Shown here: positions 43,495-53,064 of the stretch, in pieces
Numbering within the stretch: the first letter of the stretch is position 1
How the letters are laid out: each line of letters begins with the position of its first letter
From: Reyranella soli
GTDB taxonomy: Bacteria; Pseudomonadota; Alphaproteobacteria; Reyranellales; Reyranellaceae
Length of the DNA stretch: 64,000 nt
Direction: 5' to 3'
NCBI RefSeq assembly: GCF_007992495.1
Contig: NZ_BKAJ01000018.1
Coordinates: 1-64,000 of the forward strand
Program-made: the position numbers and the translations under genes
Notes under the pieces: generated by a model
What the model was told of the DNA's origin: nothing
What the model saw: only the letters and a program-made list of their open reading frames with translations
The model's database searches: none

Positions 43495-44991
43495 ATGGCG
43501 CGACGGGCGGTCCCCAGTTATAACCCCGCCGTGTCCAGTGCCCCCAAACGCCTCGACCATGACCTCGATAAGTTTCACGAGGAATGTGCGTTGTTCGGCA
43601 TCTACGGCACTTCTGATGCCGCCGCCCACACCGCATTGGGCCTGCATGCCCTGCAGCATCGCGGCCAGGAGGCCTCCGGCATCGTCACTTTCGATGGCCG
43701 ACATTTCCACAATCACCGCGCCGCCGGCCTGGTCGGCGACATTTTCGGCGAGCAGTCGATCATCGCCAAGCTGAAGGGCTATTCGGCGATCGGGCATAAC
43801 CGCTATGCCACGACCGGCGGCTCGTCGGACCGCAACATCCAGCCGATCTTCGCCGATTTCGACTTCGGCGGCCTGGCACTGGCCCACAACGGCAACCTCA
43901 CCAACGCCTACCTGCTGCGCAAGGAGCTGGTGCGGATCGGCTGCCTGTTCCAGTCGACTACCGACACCGAGGTCATCAACCACCTGATCGCCCGCTCCAA
44001 CTACTCGACCGTGGTCGACCGCGTGATCGACGCGCTGGGCCGGGTCAAGGGCGCCTACTCGCTGCTGCTGCTCACCAACGAAGCGCTGCTGGGCGTGCGC
44101 GATCCGATGGGCGTGCGGCCGCTGGTCATCGGCCGGCTGGAGGATTCCTGGATCCTGACGTCGGAGAGCTGCGCCCTCGACATCATCGGCGCGCGCTTCG
44201 TACGCGACGTCGAGCCGGGCGAGATCGTCATCGTCGACGGCAACGGCCTGCGCTCGATCAAGCCCTTCACGAAAGAGAAGCGCCGCTTCTGCGTGTTCGA
44301 GCACATCTATTTCGCCCGCCCCGATTCCAAGGTCGAGGGCATCGGCGTCTACGATGCGCGCAAGCGGATCGGCATGGAACTCGCCAGGGAAAGCCCGGTG
44401 CCGGCCGACGTCGTTGTCCCGGTGCCCGATTCCGGCGTGCCGGCGGCGATCGGCTATGCCGCGCAGTCGGGCCTGCCGTTCGAGCTCGGCATCATCCGCA
44501 ACCATTATGTCGGCCGCACCTTCATCGAGCCCGCCGACCATATCCGCCATCTCGGCGTGCGCCTGAAGCACAACGCCAACCGCGCCCTGATCGACGGCAA
44601 GCGGGTGATCCTGGTCGACGATTCGATCGTGCGCGGAACGACGTCGATGAAGATCGTCGAGATGGTGCGCCAGGCTGGCGCCCGCGAAGTGCACATGCGC
44701 ATCGCCGCCCCGCCCACGACCAACCCGTGCTTCTACGGCATCGACACGCCCGAGCGCGACAAGCTGCTCGCCTCGCACTACGACGTCGCCGGCATGGCGA
44801 AGTTCATCAAGGTCGATTCGCTGGCCTTCGTGTCGATCGACGGGCTCTATCGCGCCATGGGACTGCCGGGCCGCGACCCCAATCAGCCCTCGTTCTGCGA
44901 CGCCTGCTTCACCGGCGACTATCCGATCTCGCTCGACGACGTCGAGGGCGTCGAGGATCGCCAGCTTTCGCTGCTCGTCGAATCGGCCTGA
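43495..44991 (+). CDS. purF: Amidophosphoribosyltransferase
   Basis: Catalyses the first step of purine synthesis, making phosphoribosylamine from PRPP and glutamine. The ATG at 43495 gives 498 residues with an N-terminal extension that should be cut off to expose the catalytic Cys31 (EECALFGIYG). The Ntn glutaminase domain is followed by the PRTase domain with the PRPP motif VILVDDSIVRGTTS. Cysteines in FCVFEHIYF, NPCFYGID and SFCDACF match the ligands of the 4Fe-4S cluster in the B. subtilis-type enzyme, so this is the Fe-S form and not the E. coli form. Confidence 0.95.
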   Translation: MARRAVPSYNPAVSSAPKRLDHDLDKFHEECALFGIYGTSDAAAHTALGLHALQHRGQEASGIVTFDGRHFHNHRAAGLVGDIFGEQSIIAKLKGYSAIGHNRYATTGGSSDRNIQPIFADFDFGGLALAHNGNLTNAYLLRKELVRIGCLFQSTTDTEVINHLIARSNYSTVVDRVIDALGRVKGAYSLLLLTNEALLGVRDPMGVRPLVIGRLEDSWILTSESCALDIIGARFVRDVEPGEIVIVDGNGLRSIKPFTKEKRRFCVFEHIYFARPDSKVEGIGVYDARKRIGMELARESPVPADVVVPVPDSGVPAAIGYAAQSGLPFELGIIRNHYVGRTFIEPADHIRHLGVRLKHNANRALIDGKRVILVDDSIVRGTTSMKIVEMVRQAGAREVHMRIAAPPTTNPCFYGIDTPERDKLLASHYDVAGMAKFIKVDSLAFVSIDGLYRAMGLPGRDPNQPSFCDACFTGDYPISLDDVEGVEDRQLSLLVESA

Positions 44992-45001
44992 GGCCTTCGT
45001 C

Positions 45002-45739
45002 GTGACTGCTGCTTCTCCCGGTCGCCTGGCCGGCCGTCTGGCGCTGGTCACCGGCGCCTCGCGCGGCCTCGGCGCCGCCGCTGCCCTCGCCTTCGCCCGC
45101 GAAGGCGCGCATTGCGTGCTGGTCGCGCGCACCGTGGGCGGCCTGGAAGACCTCGACGACAGGATCAAGGCCGAGGGCGGCTCGGCGACGCTGGTGCCGC
45201 TCGACGTCACCGACGGACCGGGCATCGACCGCCTCGGCGCGGCGCTCTACGAGCGCTTCGGCCGCCTCGACGTGCTCTTGGGCAACGCCGGCATCCTGGG
45301 CGTGCTCTCGCCGATCGGCCATATCGATCCTGCCGTGTTCGAGCAGGTGATGGCGGTGAACGTGACGGCCAACTGGCGGCTGATCCGGTCGCTCGATCCG
45401 CTGCTGCGCCGGTCCGACGCGGGCCGCGCGATCTTCGTGACCTCGGGCATCGCCAACAAGGCCGTGCCCTACTGGAGCGCCTATGCCGCCAGCAAGGCGG
45501 CGCTCGACGTGCTGGCCGCGACCTACGCCGCCGAGGTCGCGCACACCGCCGTGCGCGTCAACCTCTACAATCCCGGCCCGATGCGCACGAGGATGCGCGC
45601 CCAGGCCTTCCCGGGCGAGCCGACCGAGCAGCAGGTCCCGCCCGAGGCGCACGCCGAGGGATTGATCCAGCTGGCGCTGCCCTCGTGCACCCTGAACGGC
45701 CAGTGGATCGCCGGAGACGAGGCGGCCCGCTTATCCTGA
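45002..45739 (+). CDS. Short-chain dehydrogenase/reductase
   Basis: A 245-residue SDR of unknown substrate. It shows the cofactor motif TGASRGLGAAAALAF, the LLGNAGIL element in place of NNAG, and YAASKAALDVLA with catalytic Tyr and Lys; the catalytic Ser is in FVTSGIA. The start is the GTG at 45002, ten bases after the purF stop. Its position after purF is common in alphaproteobacteria and suggests co-transcription, not necessarily a link to purine synthesis. Confidence 0.85.
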   Translation: MTAASPGRLAGRLALVTGASRGLGAAAALAFAREGAHCVLVARTVGGLEDLDDRIKAEGGSATLVPLDVTDGPGIDRLGAALYERFGRLDVLLGNAGILGVLSPIGHIDPAVFEQVMAVNVTANWRLIRSLDPLLRRSDAGRAIFVTSGIANKAVPYWSAYAASKAALDVLAATYAAEVAHTAVRVNLYNPGPMRTRMRAQAFPGEPTEQQVPPEAHAEGLIQLALPSCTLNGQWIAGDEAARLS

Positions 45740-45744
45740 GGCGC

Positions 45745-47457
45745 CTATCTTGAGGCGTTCGTCACCTCGGCGGGGCGTATGCCGACCCTGGTAACGCTGT
45801 CGATCGCACCGTCGATGCAGAACTTGAAGGCCGCGGCATCCTTCCATTTCTCGATCTTGGGATCGGCGAAGGGCGGCGCCGCGAGCGTCTTGCTCAGGCA
45901 CTCCTCGAACTCCTGGCCGTGGCCGACGCTGGCGAGCAGCCGCTTAACCCTGGGAAGCAGCGCCCTGTACGGGCCGCCGGAAGACGTCCAGGCGAGATAG
46001 TCGTCCAGCGCGCCCAGCGCGACCAGCAACTGGCCCGTGTCGGGCGATCCGGAATTGCGCTCGAAGCGCTCGATATAGGCGACCGCTATGTTGAGCGCCG
46101 GGTCGGCGTTCGCCGGGTCGAGGTCGAAGGCGCGCCGGTATTTGACGATCGCGTCATCGAACTTGCCGGCCGCGCGGAGGATGTTGCCCCAGTCCATCAA
46201 GTCGGTTGCCGACGCCGGATCCTTGGCCTCTGCTGCCGCGTACTTGGCCGCGGCCCGATCGAGATCGGCGAGCTCGTCCTTGCCCACGGCAACGGTGATA
46301 ACGCCGGACTTCATGCGCCGATGCGCGTCGATCATCCACTGCCGGTAGATCAGCAGGCCTTCGAGACGGTTGACCAGCGCATCGAGGCCGGGGCTGCGCG
46401 TCTTCGGGATCTGCTGCAGCTGCTCGGCCGCTTCGGCGAAGGTCTGGTCGGCGATGGTGAGGCGCTTCTGCAGCAGCGAGTCGGCGTCGTCCACCCATTC
46501 CATGGGCGGCGTCGTCTGGTGGATGATGATGCCCTTGCGAAGAAACGCCTTCATCAGCACGGCAATGGTCGTGGGTGAATGCTTCATCTGGCGCTGCGAA
46601 TCGTGGAACCGGCCGATCGCCTGGTCGAGCTCGGAGAGCTGCTGCTGAAGGCCGACGTCGACCAGCGCCTCGGCTCGCGCCATGTGGATCTGGCCGAAGA
46701 TGTAGGGTACCCAGCGCAGCTCCGACTTGTCGGTGCTGCCCATCATCTTGGCGATGACCTTCTGGGTTTGCGCGAAGCTGCAGTGCTCCCGGCGATTGTT
46801 GATGCGATGCTCCTCGCGGTGCAGGTCGGGCATGGCCGGCGCGAGCCCGCCATCGAGCCCTTTGCACTCCGCCTGCTCGCGCTTGAGGATGTAGGAGGCC
46901 GCCGTCTTGGGATCGACGAAGGCGATCGCGTTGAAGGCGATGCATTCGTAGATGTTGTCGAGCGTGTCCTCGATGCCATCAGCCGGGCAATTGGCCATCG
47001 CGCCGTGGTCGCCGGCGAGGCTCATCACCGCCGAATACCCGCCCTGATCGTTGCGCCGCGTCAGCGCCGAACGCAGCGTCACCGGCGCCAGCCCGAAGAG
47101 GGCAACCACCTCGCGCGCCGCGCTGCGCAGGCTGAGCGGTGCACCCGGGATCTGCAGGTCAACGGGATGGACGCCGTCGTCGACATGCAGCCGACGCCAT
47201 TCCTGCACGCCCGATCGCTGGATCCGATCGAGCTGCCGCGCGATCTGCTGGGCGGCAAGCTCGGGCGTCGGCGCGTCGGGTGTGTTGGTCGCCTTGACGA
47301 CGACGGGATCGATGGCAAGGCCGCCCATCGCGAGCTCGCGCACGATCGCGGCCGCTGCGATGACGACGACAGCTCCCGCGCCACCGGCCACCAGGACCTT
47401 GCGCAGGCCGTCGAACCAATTGGCTACGCGCTCGAACTTCGTCGGTGCATCCGGCAT
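45745..47457 (-). CDS. Membrane-anchored TPR-containing protein of unknown function
   Basis: A 570-residue protein from the ATG at 47457, supported by GAGGGGGC before it; the frame is open further upstream but without coding character. One membrane segment (about 24-45) follows a short cytoplasmic N-terminus, so most of the chain should be periplasmic. The C-terminal part contains tetratricopeptide-type repeats, clearest at AKYAAAEAKDPASATDLMDWGNILRAAGKFDDAIVKYRRAFDLDPANADPALNIAVAYI. The central about 300 residues are helical with several cysteines and match no family that I recognise. It stands alone, convergent with the SDR gene. Confidence 0.75.
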   Translation of the reverse strand: MPDAPTKFERVANWFDGLRKVLVAGGAGAVVVIAAAAIVRELAMGGLAIDPVVVKATNTPDAPTPELAAQQIARQLDRIQRSGVQEWRRLHVDDGVHPVDLQIPGAPLSLRSAAREVVALFGLAPVTLRSALTRRNDQGGYSAVMSLAGDHGAMANCPADGIEDTLDNIYECIAFNAIAFVDPKTAASYILKREQAECKGLDGGLAPAMPDLHREEHRINNRREHCSFAQTQKVIAKMMGSTDKSELRWVPYIFGQIHMARAEALVDVGLQQQLSELDQAIGRFHDSQRQMKHSPTTIAVLMKAFLRKGIIIHQTTPPMEWVDDADSLLQKRLTIADQTFAEAAEQLQQIPKTRSPGLDALVNRLEGLLIYRQWMIDAHRRMKSGVITVAVGKDELADLDRAAAKYAAAEAKDPASATDLMDWGNILRAAGKFDDAIVKYRRAFDLDPANADPALNIAVAYIERFERNSGSPDTGQLLVALGALDDYLAWTSSGGPYRALLPRVKRLLASVGHGQEFEECLSKTLAAPPFADPKIEKWKDAAAFKFCIDGAIDSVTRVGIRPAEVTNASR

Positions 47458-47610
47458 CTGAGCCCCCTCGTGATGCCACGGCTGGCCGTCCGAAAGGGAG
47501 GACGGCAACGTCGAGGTTTTCACAATAACGGGCGACCGTTCTGTGCGAAAGCGCACACTGCGTGCGCAATCGTCGGACTTCGTGCCTTGTCTGTCCAAAC
47601 TGGAAACCTA

Positions 47611-47712
47611 TCCTGAGGAGGCGCGAAGCGCCGTCTCGAAGGATGGGCAACAAATGCGGTGCTCGTACACACCCTTCGAGACGCGGTCCTGCGGACCGCT
47701 CCTCAGGATGAG
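47611..47712. repeat. Family D intergenic inverted repeat
   Basis: TCCTGAGGAG (47611) pairs with CTCCTCAGGA (47699-47708), and GTCTCGAAGG (47633-47642) pairs with CCTTCGAGAC (47673-47682). Between each pair are small GCGC-type hairpins. Elements with this TCCTGAGGAG/CTCCTCAGGATGAGG pattern are frequent in rhizobial-type alphaproteobacterial genomes. It lies between the TPR gene and the der stop codon. Confidence 0.8.
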
Positions 47713-47742
47713 GTCATTGTTTCATCGTGAGTGGACTATGCC

Positions 47743-49155
47743 CTAGCGCTTGCGTGCGCGTCCCGCGAAGGGGTTATTCGGCTTGCGCATGGTGAGCCGG
47801 ATCGGCACGCCCGGCAGGCCGAAATCGTCGCGCAGACGGTTCATCAGGTAGCGCAGATAGTCGTCGCCCAGTTCCTCGGGCTGGCTGACCTGCAGCACGA
47901 AGGTCGGCGGGCGCCGCTTGATCTGGGTCATGAAGCGCAGCCGGATGCGGCGGCCCTTGGCCAACGGCGGCGGATGCAGGGTCTCCATCTCGCGCAGCCA
48001 ACGATTGAGCTTGGGCGTCGGCACGCGCTTGTTCCAGATGTCATAGGTCGTGAACACCGCCGGCATCAGCCGGTCGATGCCGCGGCCGTTCAGCGCCGAG
48101 AAGCCGACGATCGGCACGTCCTTGACCTGGGCGAACGACGCCTCCAGCCGATCGGCGAGCTTGCGCCAGGCCCGGCTCGCGCTCGCCCGGTCGTCGGCCA
48201 AAAGATCGGTCTTGTTGACCGCCACCACAAGCGCGCGGCCCTCGTCGATCACCCGGCCGGCGATGGTGAGGTCCTGCTTGTCGGCCATGTCGGCAGCGTC
48301 GAGGACCACGACCACGACGTCGGCCAGCCGGATGGTGTCGAGCGTGTCGGCCACGGAGGCAGCCTCGAGCTTGGCCTCGATGCGGCTGCGCCGGCGCATG
48401 CCCGCAGTGTCGACCAGGCGCACCTGCCGGCCCTTCCATTCCCATTCGACGCGGATGGCGTCGCGCGTGATGCCGGCCTCGGGACCGGTCAACACCCGCT
48501 CCTCCCCGACCAGCCGGTTGAGCAAGGTCGACTTGCCGACATTGGGCCGGCCGACGATCGCCAGCAGCAGGGGCCGCTTGGGATCGACCGCCTCGTCTTC
48601 CTCGCTGCCCTCGGCTTCCTCGTCTTCCTCGGGCATCGGCTCGATGTACCTGGCCAGCGCCTCGTGCAGGTCACTCAGGCCCTCGCCGTGCTCGGCCGAC
48701 ACCGGGATAGGATCGCCCAGTCCCAGCGCGTGCGCCTCGGCCAGGCCCTGCTGGCCGGCGCGGCCCTCGCATTTGTTGGCGACCACGATCACCTTGTCGG
48801 CGCGCTTGCGCAGCCAGCCCGCGAAGCTCTCGTCGAGCGGTACGACGCCGGCGCGTGCATCGATCAGGAACAAAACGGCGTCGGCGCTGTCGATCGCCCG
48901 TTCGGTGAAGCGGCGCATGCGCGCCTCCAGCGCCTCGCCACCCGTCGTCTCCCACCCTGCCGTGTCGAGCAATGTGAAAGCGAGATCGCCGAGCTGCGCC
49001 GGCGCCTCGCGCACGTCACGGGTCACGCCCGGCGTGTCGTCGACGATGGCGCGGCGCTTGCCGACCAGGCGGTTGAACAGCGTCGACTTGCCGACATTGG
49101 GCCGGCCGACGATGGCCACCCGAGGAAGGGAAGGCTTTGTGTCAGCGGAGGGCAA
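47743..49155 (-). CDS. der: Ribosome-assembly GTPase Der (EngA)
   Basis: Essential GTPase with two G domains in tandem that assists 50S subunit assembly. The 470-residue protein has two copies of the P-loop GRPNVGKSTLFN/GRPNVGKSTLLN, two G3 motifs (DTAGWE and DTAGMRRR), NKCEG and NKTD G4 motifs, and a C-terminal KH-like domain. An acidic linker rich in Glu (about 170-185) separates the G domains. The start overlaps the end of bamB by 14 bases, a linkage conserved in proteobacteria. Confidence 0.96.
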   Translation of the reverse strand: MPSADTKPSLPRVAIVGRPNVGKSTLFNRLVGKRRAIVDDTPGVTRDVREAPAQLGDLAFTLLDTAGWETTGGEALEARMRRFTERAIDSADAVLFLIDARAGVVPLDESFAGWLRKRADKVIVVANKCEGRAGQQGLAEAHALGLGDPIPVSAEHGEGLSDLHEALARYIEPMPEEDEEAEGSEEDEAVDPKRPLLLAIVGRPNVGKSTLLNRLVGEERVLTGPEAGITRDAIRVEWEWKGRQVRLVDTAGMRRRSRIEAKLEAASVADTLDTIRLADVVVVVLDAADMADKQDLTIAGRVIDEGRALVVAVNKTDLLADDRASASRAWRKLADRLEASFAQVKDVPIVGFSALNGRGIDRLMPAVFTTYDIWNKRVPTPKLNRWLREMETLHPPPLAKGRRIRLRFMTQIKRRPPTFVLQVSQPEELGDDYLRYLMNRLRDDFGLPGVPIRLTMRKPNNPFAGRARKR

Positions 49156-50494
49156 TGAGCCGCCCTGAGTCGGTCAAGATGTAGATCGTGCGGTTGGCGA
49201 TCACCGGCCCGAGCCGGATCGGGTCGCGCAGATCCATCTTGCCCAGGATCTCGCCGGTGTAGGGCGAGACGGCCAAAAGCTCGCCCAGCGTGCCGCCGAC
49301 CAGCAGGCGGTCGCCGGCCAGCACCGGCCCCGACCACAGGACGGGCCGCTTGCGCCCCTCATCGTGATACTGCGTCAGCGGCGTCACCCACTTCACTTTG
49401 CCGGTGTCGCGCGTCAAGGCCGCGATCTCGGCGCTGCTGGTGGTGACGAACACGAAGCGGCCAGCCACCCACGGCGTCTGGTTGCCACCAATACTGCGCT
49501 CCCACATGCGCTGGCCCGAACGCAGCTCGACGGCTGCGAGCTGGCCCGCCGAGCCCATGGCCAGCACCAGGCCGCGATCGATCACGGGGCGGCCGCGAAT
49601 GTCAGTCATGTTGCCGAAGGCGCGCACTTCGCCGCGGGCGCCGATCATCGTTTCGTTCCACACCGGCCGGCCGTTGTCGACGCGCAGCCCCACCAGCTCG
49701 CCCGAGCTGAAGGGCGCCACGATGTAGTCGGCGGAGCCCGCCGGGCTGTTGCCGCCGACGAAGCCCGCGCTTTCCGTCAGACCGGCGAACTGCCAGAGCT
49801 CGGCACCGTCGACGGCCGCCAGCGCCTGCAGCTTGTTGTCGATGCTGATGGCGAACACGCGGTCGGCGAAGACCAGCGGCGCGCCGCGCACCGGCGCGCT
49901 CACGGTCGACATCCAGACTTCCTTGCCGTCGTTGGGGTCGAGCGAATAGACCGCAGCGAAGCCCGTGGTCACGAACAGCTTGCCGCCGTAGTAGGCCAGA
50001 CCGCCGCCGAACTCGTCGCCATCGCGCGCCTTCTCGGGCTTCAGCGTCACCCGCCACACCAGCTGACCGGTGTCGGCATTGAAGGCCGAGACGGTGCCCT
50101 GCGCGTCCTTGGCGAATACCTTGCCTTCGGCCACGATCGGCGGCGAGGTCAGGATGCGCGAGGAGGTCGAGCCCGACCCGACATCGGCCGTCCAGATGAT
50201 CTGCGGCGAAGCGCTGACCGCGAGATTGTGCATGGCGTAGTTGGCGAAGCCGCCCGACTGCGGCCACGAATCGTTGACCGCGGGCGCCGGCAGCACGACC
50301 GGCACACTGGCCAGTTCCTTGTCGGGCTCGAGCTCGCTTCGTTCGGTGAATACCGGAAGGCGCTCGCCCACCAGCGGCGTCTTGCTCTTGCCGAACCAGT
50401 CGCCGACCATGTCGCAACCGGACAGCGACACGACGAGCAACAGACCGACGAGACCGATGCGGGACGAGACCGCGACACGCAACACGTTTTGCAT
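49142..50494 (-). CDS. bamB: Outer-membrane protein assembly lipoprotein BamB-like (PQQ beta-propeller)
   Basis: Predicted lipoprotein partner of the BAM complex, which inserts outer-membrane proteins. The ATG at 50494 gives 450 residues; the signal peptide ends in the lipobox LSGC (Cys27). The mature part contains repeated PQQ-type blades, seen as recurring AFNADTGQLVWRV, SLDPNDGKEVW, AVDGAELWQF, RVDNGRPVWNE and VELRSGQRMWE motifs, consistent with an eight-bladed propeller. The neighbourhood (YfgM-like gene upstream, der downstream) is the same as around bamB in E. coli. Confidence 0.92.
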   Translation of the reverse strand: MQNVLRVAVSSRIGLVGLLLVVSLSGCDMVGDWFGKSKTPLVGERLPVFTERSELEPDKELASVPVVLPAPAVNDSWPQSGGFANYAMHNLAVSASPQIIWTADVGSGSTSSRILTSPPIVAEGKVFAKDAQGTVSAFNADTGQLVWRVTLKPEKARDGDEFGGGLAYYGGKLFVTTGFAAVYSLDPNDGKEVWMSTVSAPVRGAPLVFADRVFAISIDNKLQALAAVDGAELWQFAGLTESAGFVGGNSPAGSADYIVAPFSSGELVGLRVDNGRPVWNETMIGARGEVRAFGNMTDIRGRPVIDRGLVLAMGSAGQLAAVELRSGQRMWERSIGGNQTPWVAGRFVFVTTSSAEIAALTRDTGKVKWVTPLTQYHDEGRKRPVLWSGPVLAGDRLLVGGTLGELLAVSPYTGEILGKMDLRDPIRLGPVIANRTIYILTDSGRLIALR

Positions 50495-50499
50495 CGCTG

Positions 50500-51147
50500 C
50501 TACTTCGCCTCTGCCGGGCCGTAGAAGTTGAGCATCGCCGAGGCGCGCTGGGCGGCGGCCTGCGGCGCCTGCGGATCCTTGGCGATCTCGCTCCACAGTT
50601 CACGGGCGCGCTTGAGGTCGCCCTTGCGCACCGCGAGCATCCCCTGCAATTCGCGCACGCTCAGGCGGAACGGCCGGTCGGGACCGGCCAGCGGTTCGAG
50701 CTTGGCGACCATCTCCTCGGCCCTGGGCGAGTCGATGCTCTTGTAGGCGGCGATCACGTTGGCGAGGTCGGCGAGCTCGGCCGAATTGAGCGTCGGCGCC
50801 ACCGCGAGCAACGCGGTCACCTGAGCGTCCAGCGGCTCGCGCAACTGCGCGGCGACCAGCGCCGCCAGCGAGCGGTAGGGCTCGGGTGCGTTCCTGGCCT
50901 GGTCCTCGAAGGCCTTCAGAGCGGCCGGCTTGTCCTGGGCGATCTGCGCCAATGCCGCCGAGTAGGCCGCACTCGCCCCGGCGCGACGCGAGGCATCGTA
51001 CTGGCGCCAGCCGACCAGTGCCGTCACGGCGACGACGAGGATCACGGCCCCCGCCACGACCCAGGTCCCCCAACGGCCCCACCATTCCTTGAGTTCGTCC
51101 TTGCGGACGGCCTCGTCTACTTCATGAAAGGCGGCGGAATCGGACAC
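50500..51147 (-). CDS. YfgM-like tetratricopeptide membrane protein
   Basis: A 215-residue protein with one membrane segment (about 29-48) and a periplasmic helical domain resembling the TPR_21/YfgM family, whose E. coli member associates with the SecYEG translocon and PpiD. The GTG at 51147 is preferred to the ATG at 51234: GGGAG lies five bases upstream, and the N-terminus VSDSAAFHEVDEAVRKDELKEWW is the family-typical start. It is five bases upstream of bamB, in the conserved yfgM-bamB-der order. Confidence 0.87.
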   Translation of the reverse strand: MSDSAAFHEVDEAVRKDELKEWWGRWGTWVVAGAVILVVAVTALVGWRQYDASRRAGASAAYSAALAQIAQDKPAALKAFEDQARNAPEPYRSLAALVAAQLREPLDAQVTALLAVAPTLNSAELADLANVIAAYKSIDSPRAEEMVAKLEPLAGPDRPFRLSVRELQGMLAVRKGDLKRARELWSEIAKDPQAPQAAAQRASAMLNFYGPAEAK

Positions 51148-51312
51148 GATGGCTCCCGGATTATCGCGGAATATCAACGGCTTCAGGCGCGGTTCATAGA
51201 CCCGCAACCGATCTTTAGCAAACCACAGCAGCAAGGCCTTTTGGGGGCGCTTTACCGTTCCCGGCGCTTCTGCAACAATTCACGCAGACGTCATGGTTCA
51301 AGTCCCGGCTGC

Positions 51313-51645
51313 ATGACCAATCTCTACCGTTTGGCCGACCAAAAGGCCCGGCGCCGCATTGTCTCATTCGACCGGCGAGAACTGTCCCGGCTCCTCAATC
51401 TCTACAGCATGCGCGTCGCGTCGGGCGAATGGCGCGACTACGCCATCGATTTTCGTCCGGGAATGGCGATCTTCTCGATCTTCCGCCACACCGCCGAGCA
51501 GCCGCTGTTCGCCATCGCCAAGGTCCCGGGCACCAGCCAGGGCGGGTACATGGTCTACAACGGCCCGCGCAAACTGGCGCACGGCGATTCGCTCGAGGAC
51601 GTGCTCACCATCTTCGAGCGCAAGATCAGGCTGCTGACGGGCTGA
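51313..51645 (+). CDS. DUF2794 family protein
   Basis: A 110-residue cytoplasmic protein. The start at 51313 (MTNLYRLADQKARRRIVSFDRRELSRLLNLYS) matches the usual N-terminus of DUF2794, a family found almost only in alphaproteobacteria. The centre (DYAIDFRPGMAIFSIFRH) and the C-terminal IFERKIRLL are likewise typical. The function is unknown. It is divergent from the YfgM-like gene. Confidence 0.85.
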   Translation: MTNLYRLADQKARRRIVSFDRRELSRLLNLYSMRVASGEWRDYAIDFRPGMAIFSIFRHTAEQPLFAIAKVPGTSQGGYMVYNGPRKLAHGDSLEDVLTIFERKIRLLTG

Positions 51646-51667
51646 GCCGACGGCTCACCCCTATTTA

Positions 51668-51886
51668 TTATTGCTTCGGCGTGGTCGCAGCGCCGATGCC
51701 CGCCCCCACGGCCGTGCCGACCAGGACCGGCGCCAGCAGCGGCCAGCCGGCCACGGCGCCGATTGCCAGGCCCGTGCCGGCACCGATGCCGCCGCCCGTA
51801 ACAGCACGTTCTCCCCAGGTGTCGCCGCAGGCCGCCAGCGTCAGGACGAGTGGCAAGGCGATCACGGCAACGAGCTTGGTGTTCAT
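51668..51886 (-). CDS. Small glycine-zipper lipoprotein
   Basis: A 72-residue protein with a lipoprotein signal ending in LAAC (Cys20). The mature part, GGGIGAGTGLAIGAVAG...GTAVGAGIGAATTP, is a glycine-zipper segment of the kind found in small outer-membrane lipoproteins and osmotically inducible proteins. No specific function can be assigned. It is convergent with DUF2794. Confidence 0.75.
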   Translation of the reverse strand: MNTKLVAVIALPLVLTLAACGDTWGERAVTGGGIGAGTGLAIGAVAGWPLLAPVLVGTAVGAGIGAATTPKQ

Positions 51887-52081
51887 GGGACGACCTCTAG
51901 AGGGGTAATGGCCGATCTGACGCCGGCCCTATCAATATTTATATATTGCCTTAGGAAACCCCATCACTGTGTTGAAATCGTGACCATTTTCGACTTCGGA
52001 CAGTCGATCAAGAAAATCGGGCTCCCGATCATGTTCATACCATGTGATTCCCGTAGGCTAGCAGCACCTCATATGGAGTGA

Positions 52082-53046
52082 ATGATGGTCGACACCGCCA
52101 AATACCGGGCTTCCTTGCCGCAACGCAGCGGCGCCCTCTTCCTGACCGACGGCGGCATCGAGACCACGCTGATCTTCCAGGACGGCTGCGACCTGCCCTA
52201 CTTCGCGGCCTTCCACCTGCTCCGCGATGCCGACGGCCGCGCCGCGCTCGTGCGCTACTACGAGCGCTACATCGCCATCGCCAAGGCCGACCGCATGGGT
52301 TTCGTCCTGGAGAGCCCGACCTGGCGGGCGAGTGCCGACTGGGGCGGCAAGCTCGGTTACTCGGCCGACGACATCGTGGCGGTGAACCGCGACTCGGCGC
52401 AGCTCATGCACGACCTGCGCGCCCGTCATGAGACGGCGGAGTCGCCCTTGGTGGTGAGCGGCTGCATCGGCCCGCGCGGCGACGGCTACGATCCCGGGCA
52501 GATCATGTCCGCGCTGGACGCCGAAGCCTACCACGCCTGCAGGTCGGGGCCTTCGCCGACGCCCGCGCCGACATGGTGACGGCCATCACCATGACCAACG
52601 CCAACGAGGCGATCGGCATCACGCGGGCGGCAACGAAGGCCGGCCTGCCCGTGGTCATCTCCTTCACCGTCGAGACCGACGGCCGGCTGCCGACCGGCCA
52701 GAGCCTGGCCGACGCGGTCTGCGAGGTCGACGTCGTCACCAGCAAGGCGCCGGCCTACTACATGATCAACTGCGCCCACCCCACGCACTTCCAGAAGACA
52801 CTGGGCGACGAGCCCTGGGCGCGCCGCATCGGCGGACTGCGCGCCAACGCCTCCAAACGCAGCCACCAGGAACTGAACGACTCGCCCGACCTCGATGTCG
52901 GCAATCCGGTGGAGCTGGGCGCCGAGTACCGCGACCTGCTGCGGCGTCATCCGCAGATCAACGTGCTGGGCGGCTGTTGCGGCACCGACCACCGCCACAT
53001 CGAATGCATCGCCCTCGCCTGCCGCGAGGTGACGCGGGCGGCGTAA
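52082..53046 (+). pseudogene. Homocysteine S-methyltransferase, frameshifted
   Basis: Two frames together encode one methyltransferase of about 320 residues. The first (52082-52579) begins TKYRASLPQRS-like and has LFLTDGGIETTLIFQDG and GFVLESPTWRAS; the second supplies MVTAITMTNANEAIGI to the end with the zinc cysteines in MINCAHPTHF and GGCCGTDHRHI. The homology passes from one frame to the other at about 52538-52541, consistent with loss of one base (after CACGCCTG), since the second frame read upstream gives a plausible QVGAFADARADMVTA. The intact enzyme would methylate homocysteine to methionine. Sequencing error is a possible alternative to a real mutation. Confidence 0.8.
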
Positions 53047-53064
53047 CAACGGCCTGCTCATGGT

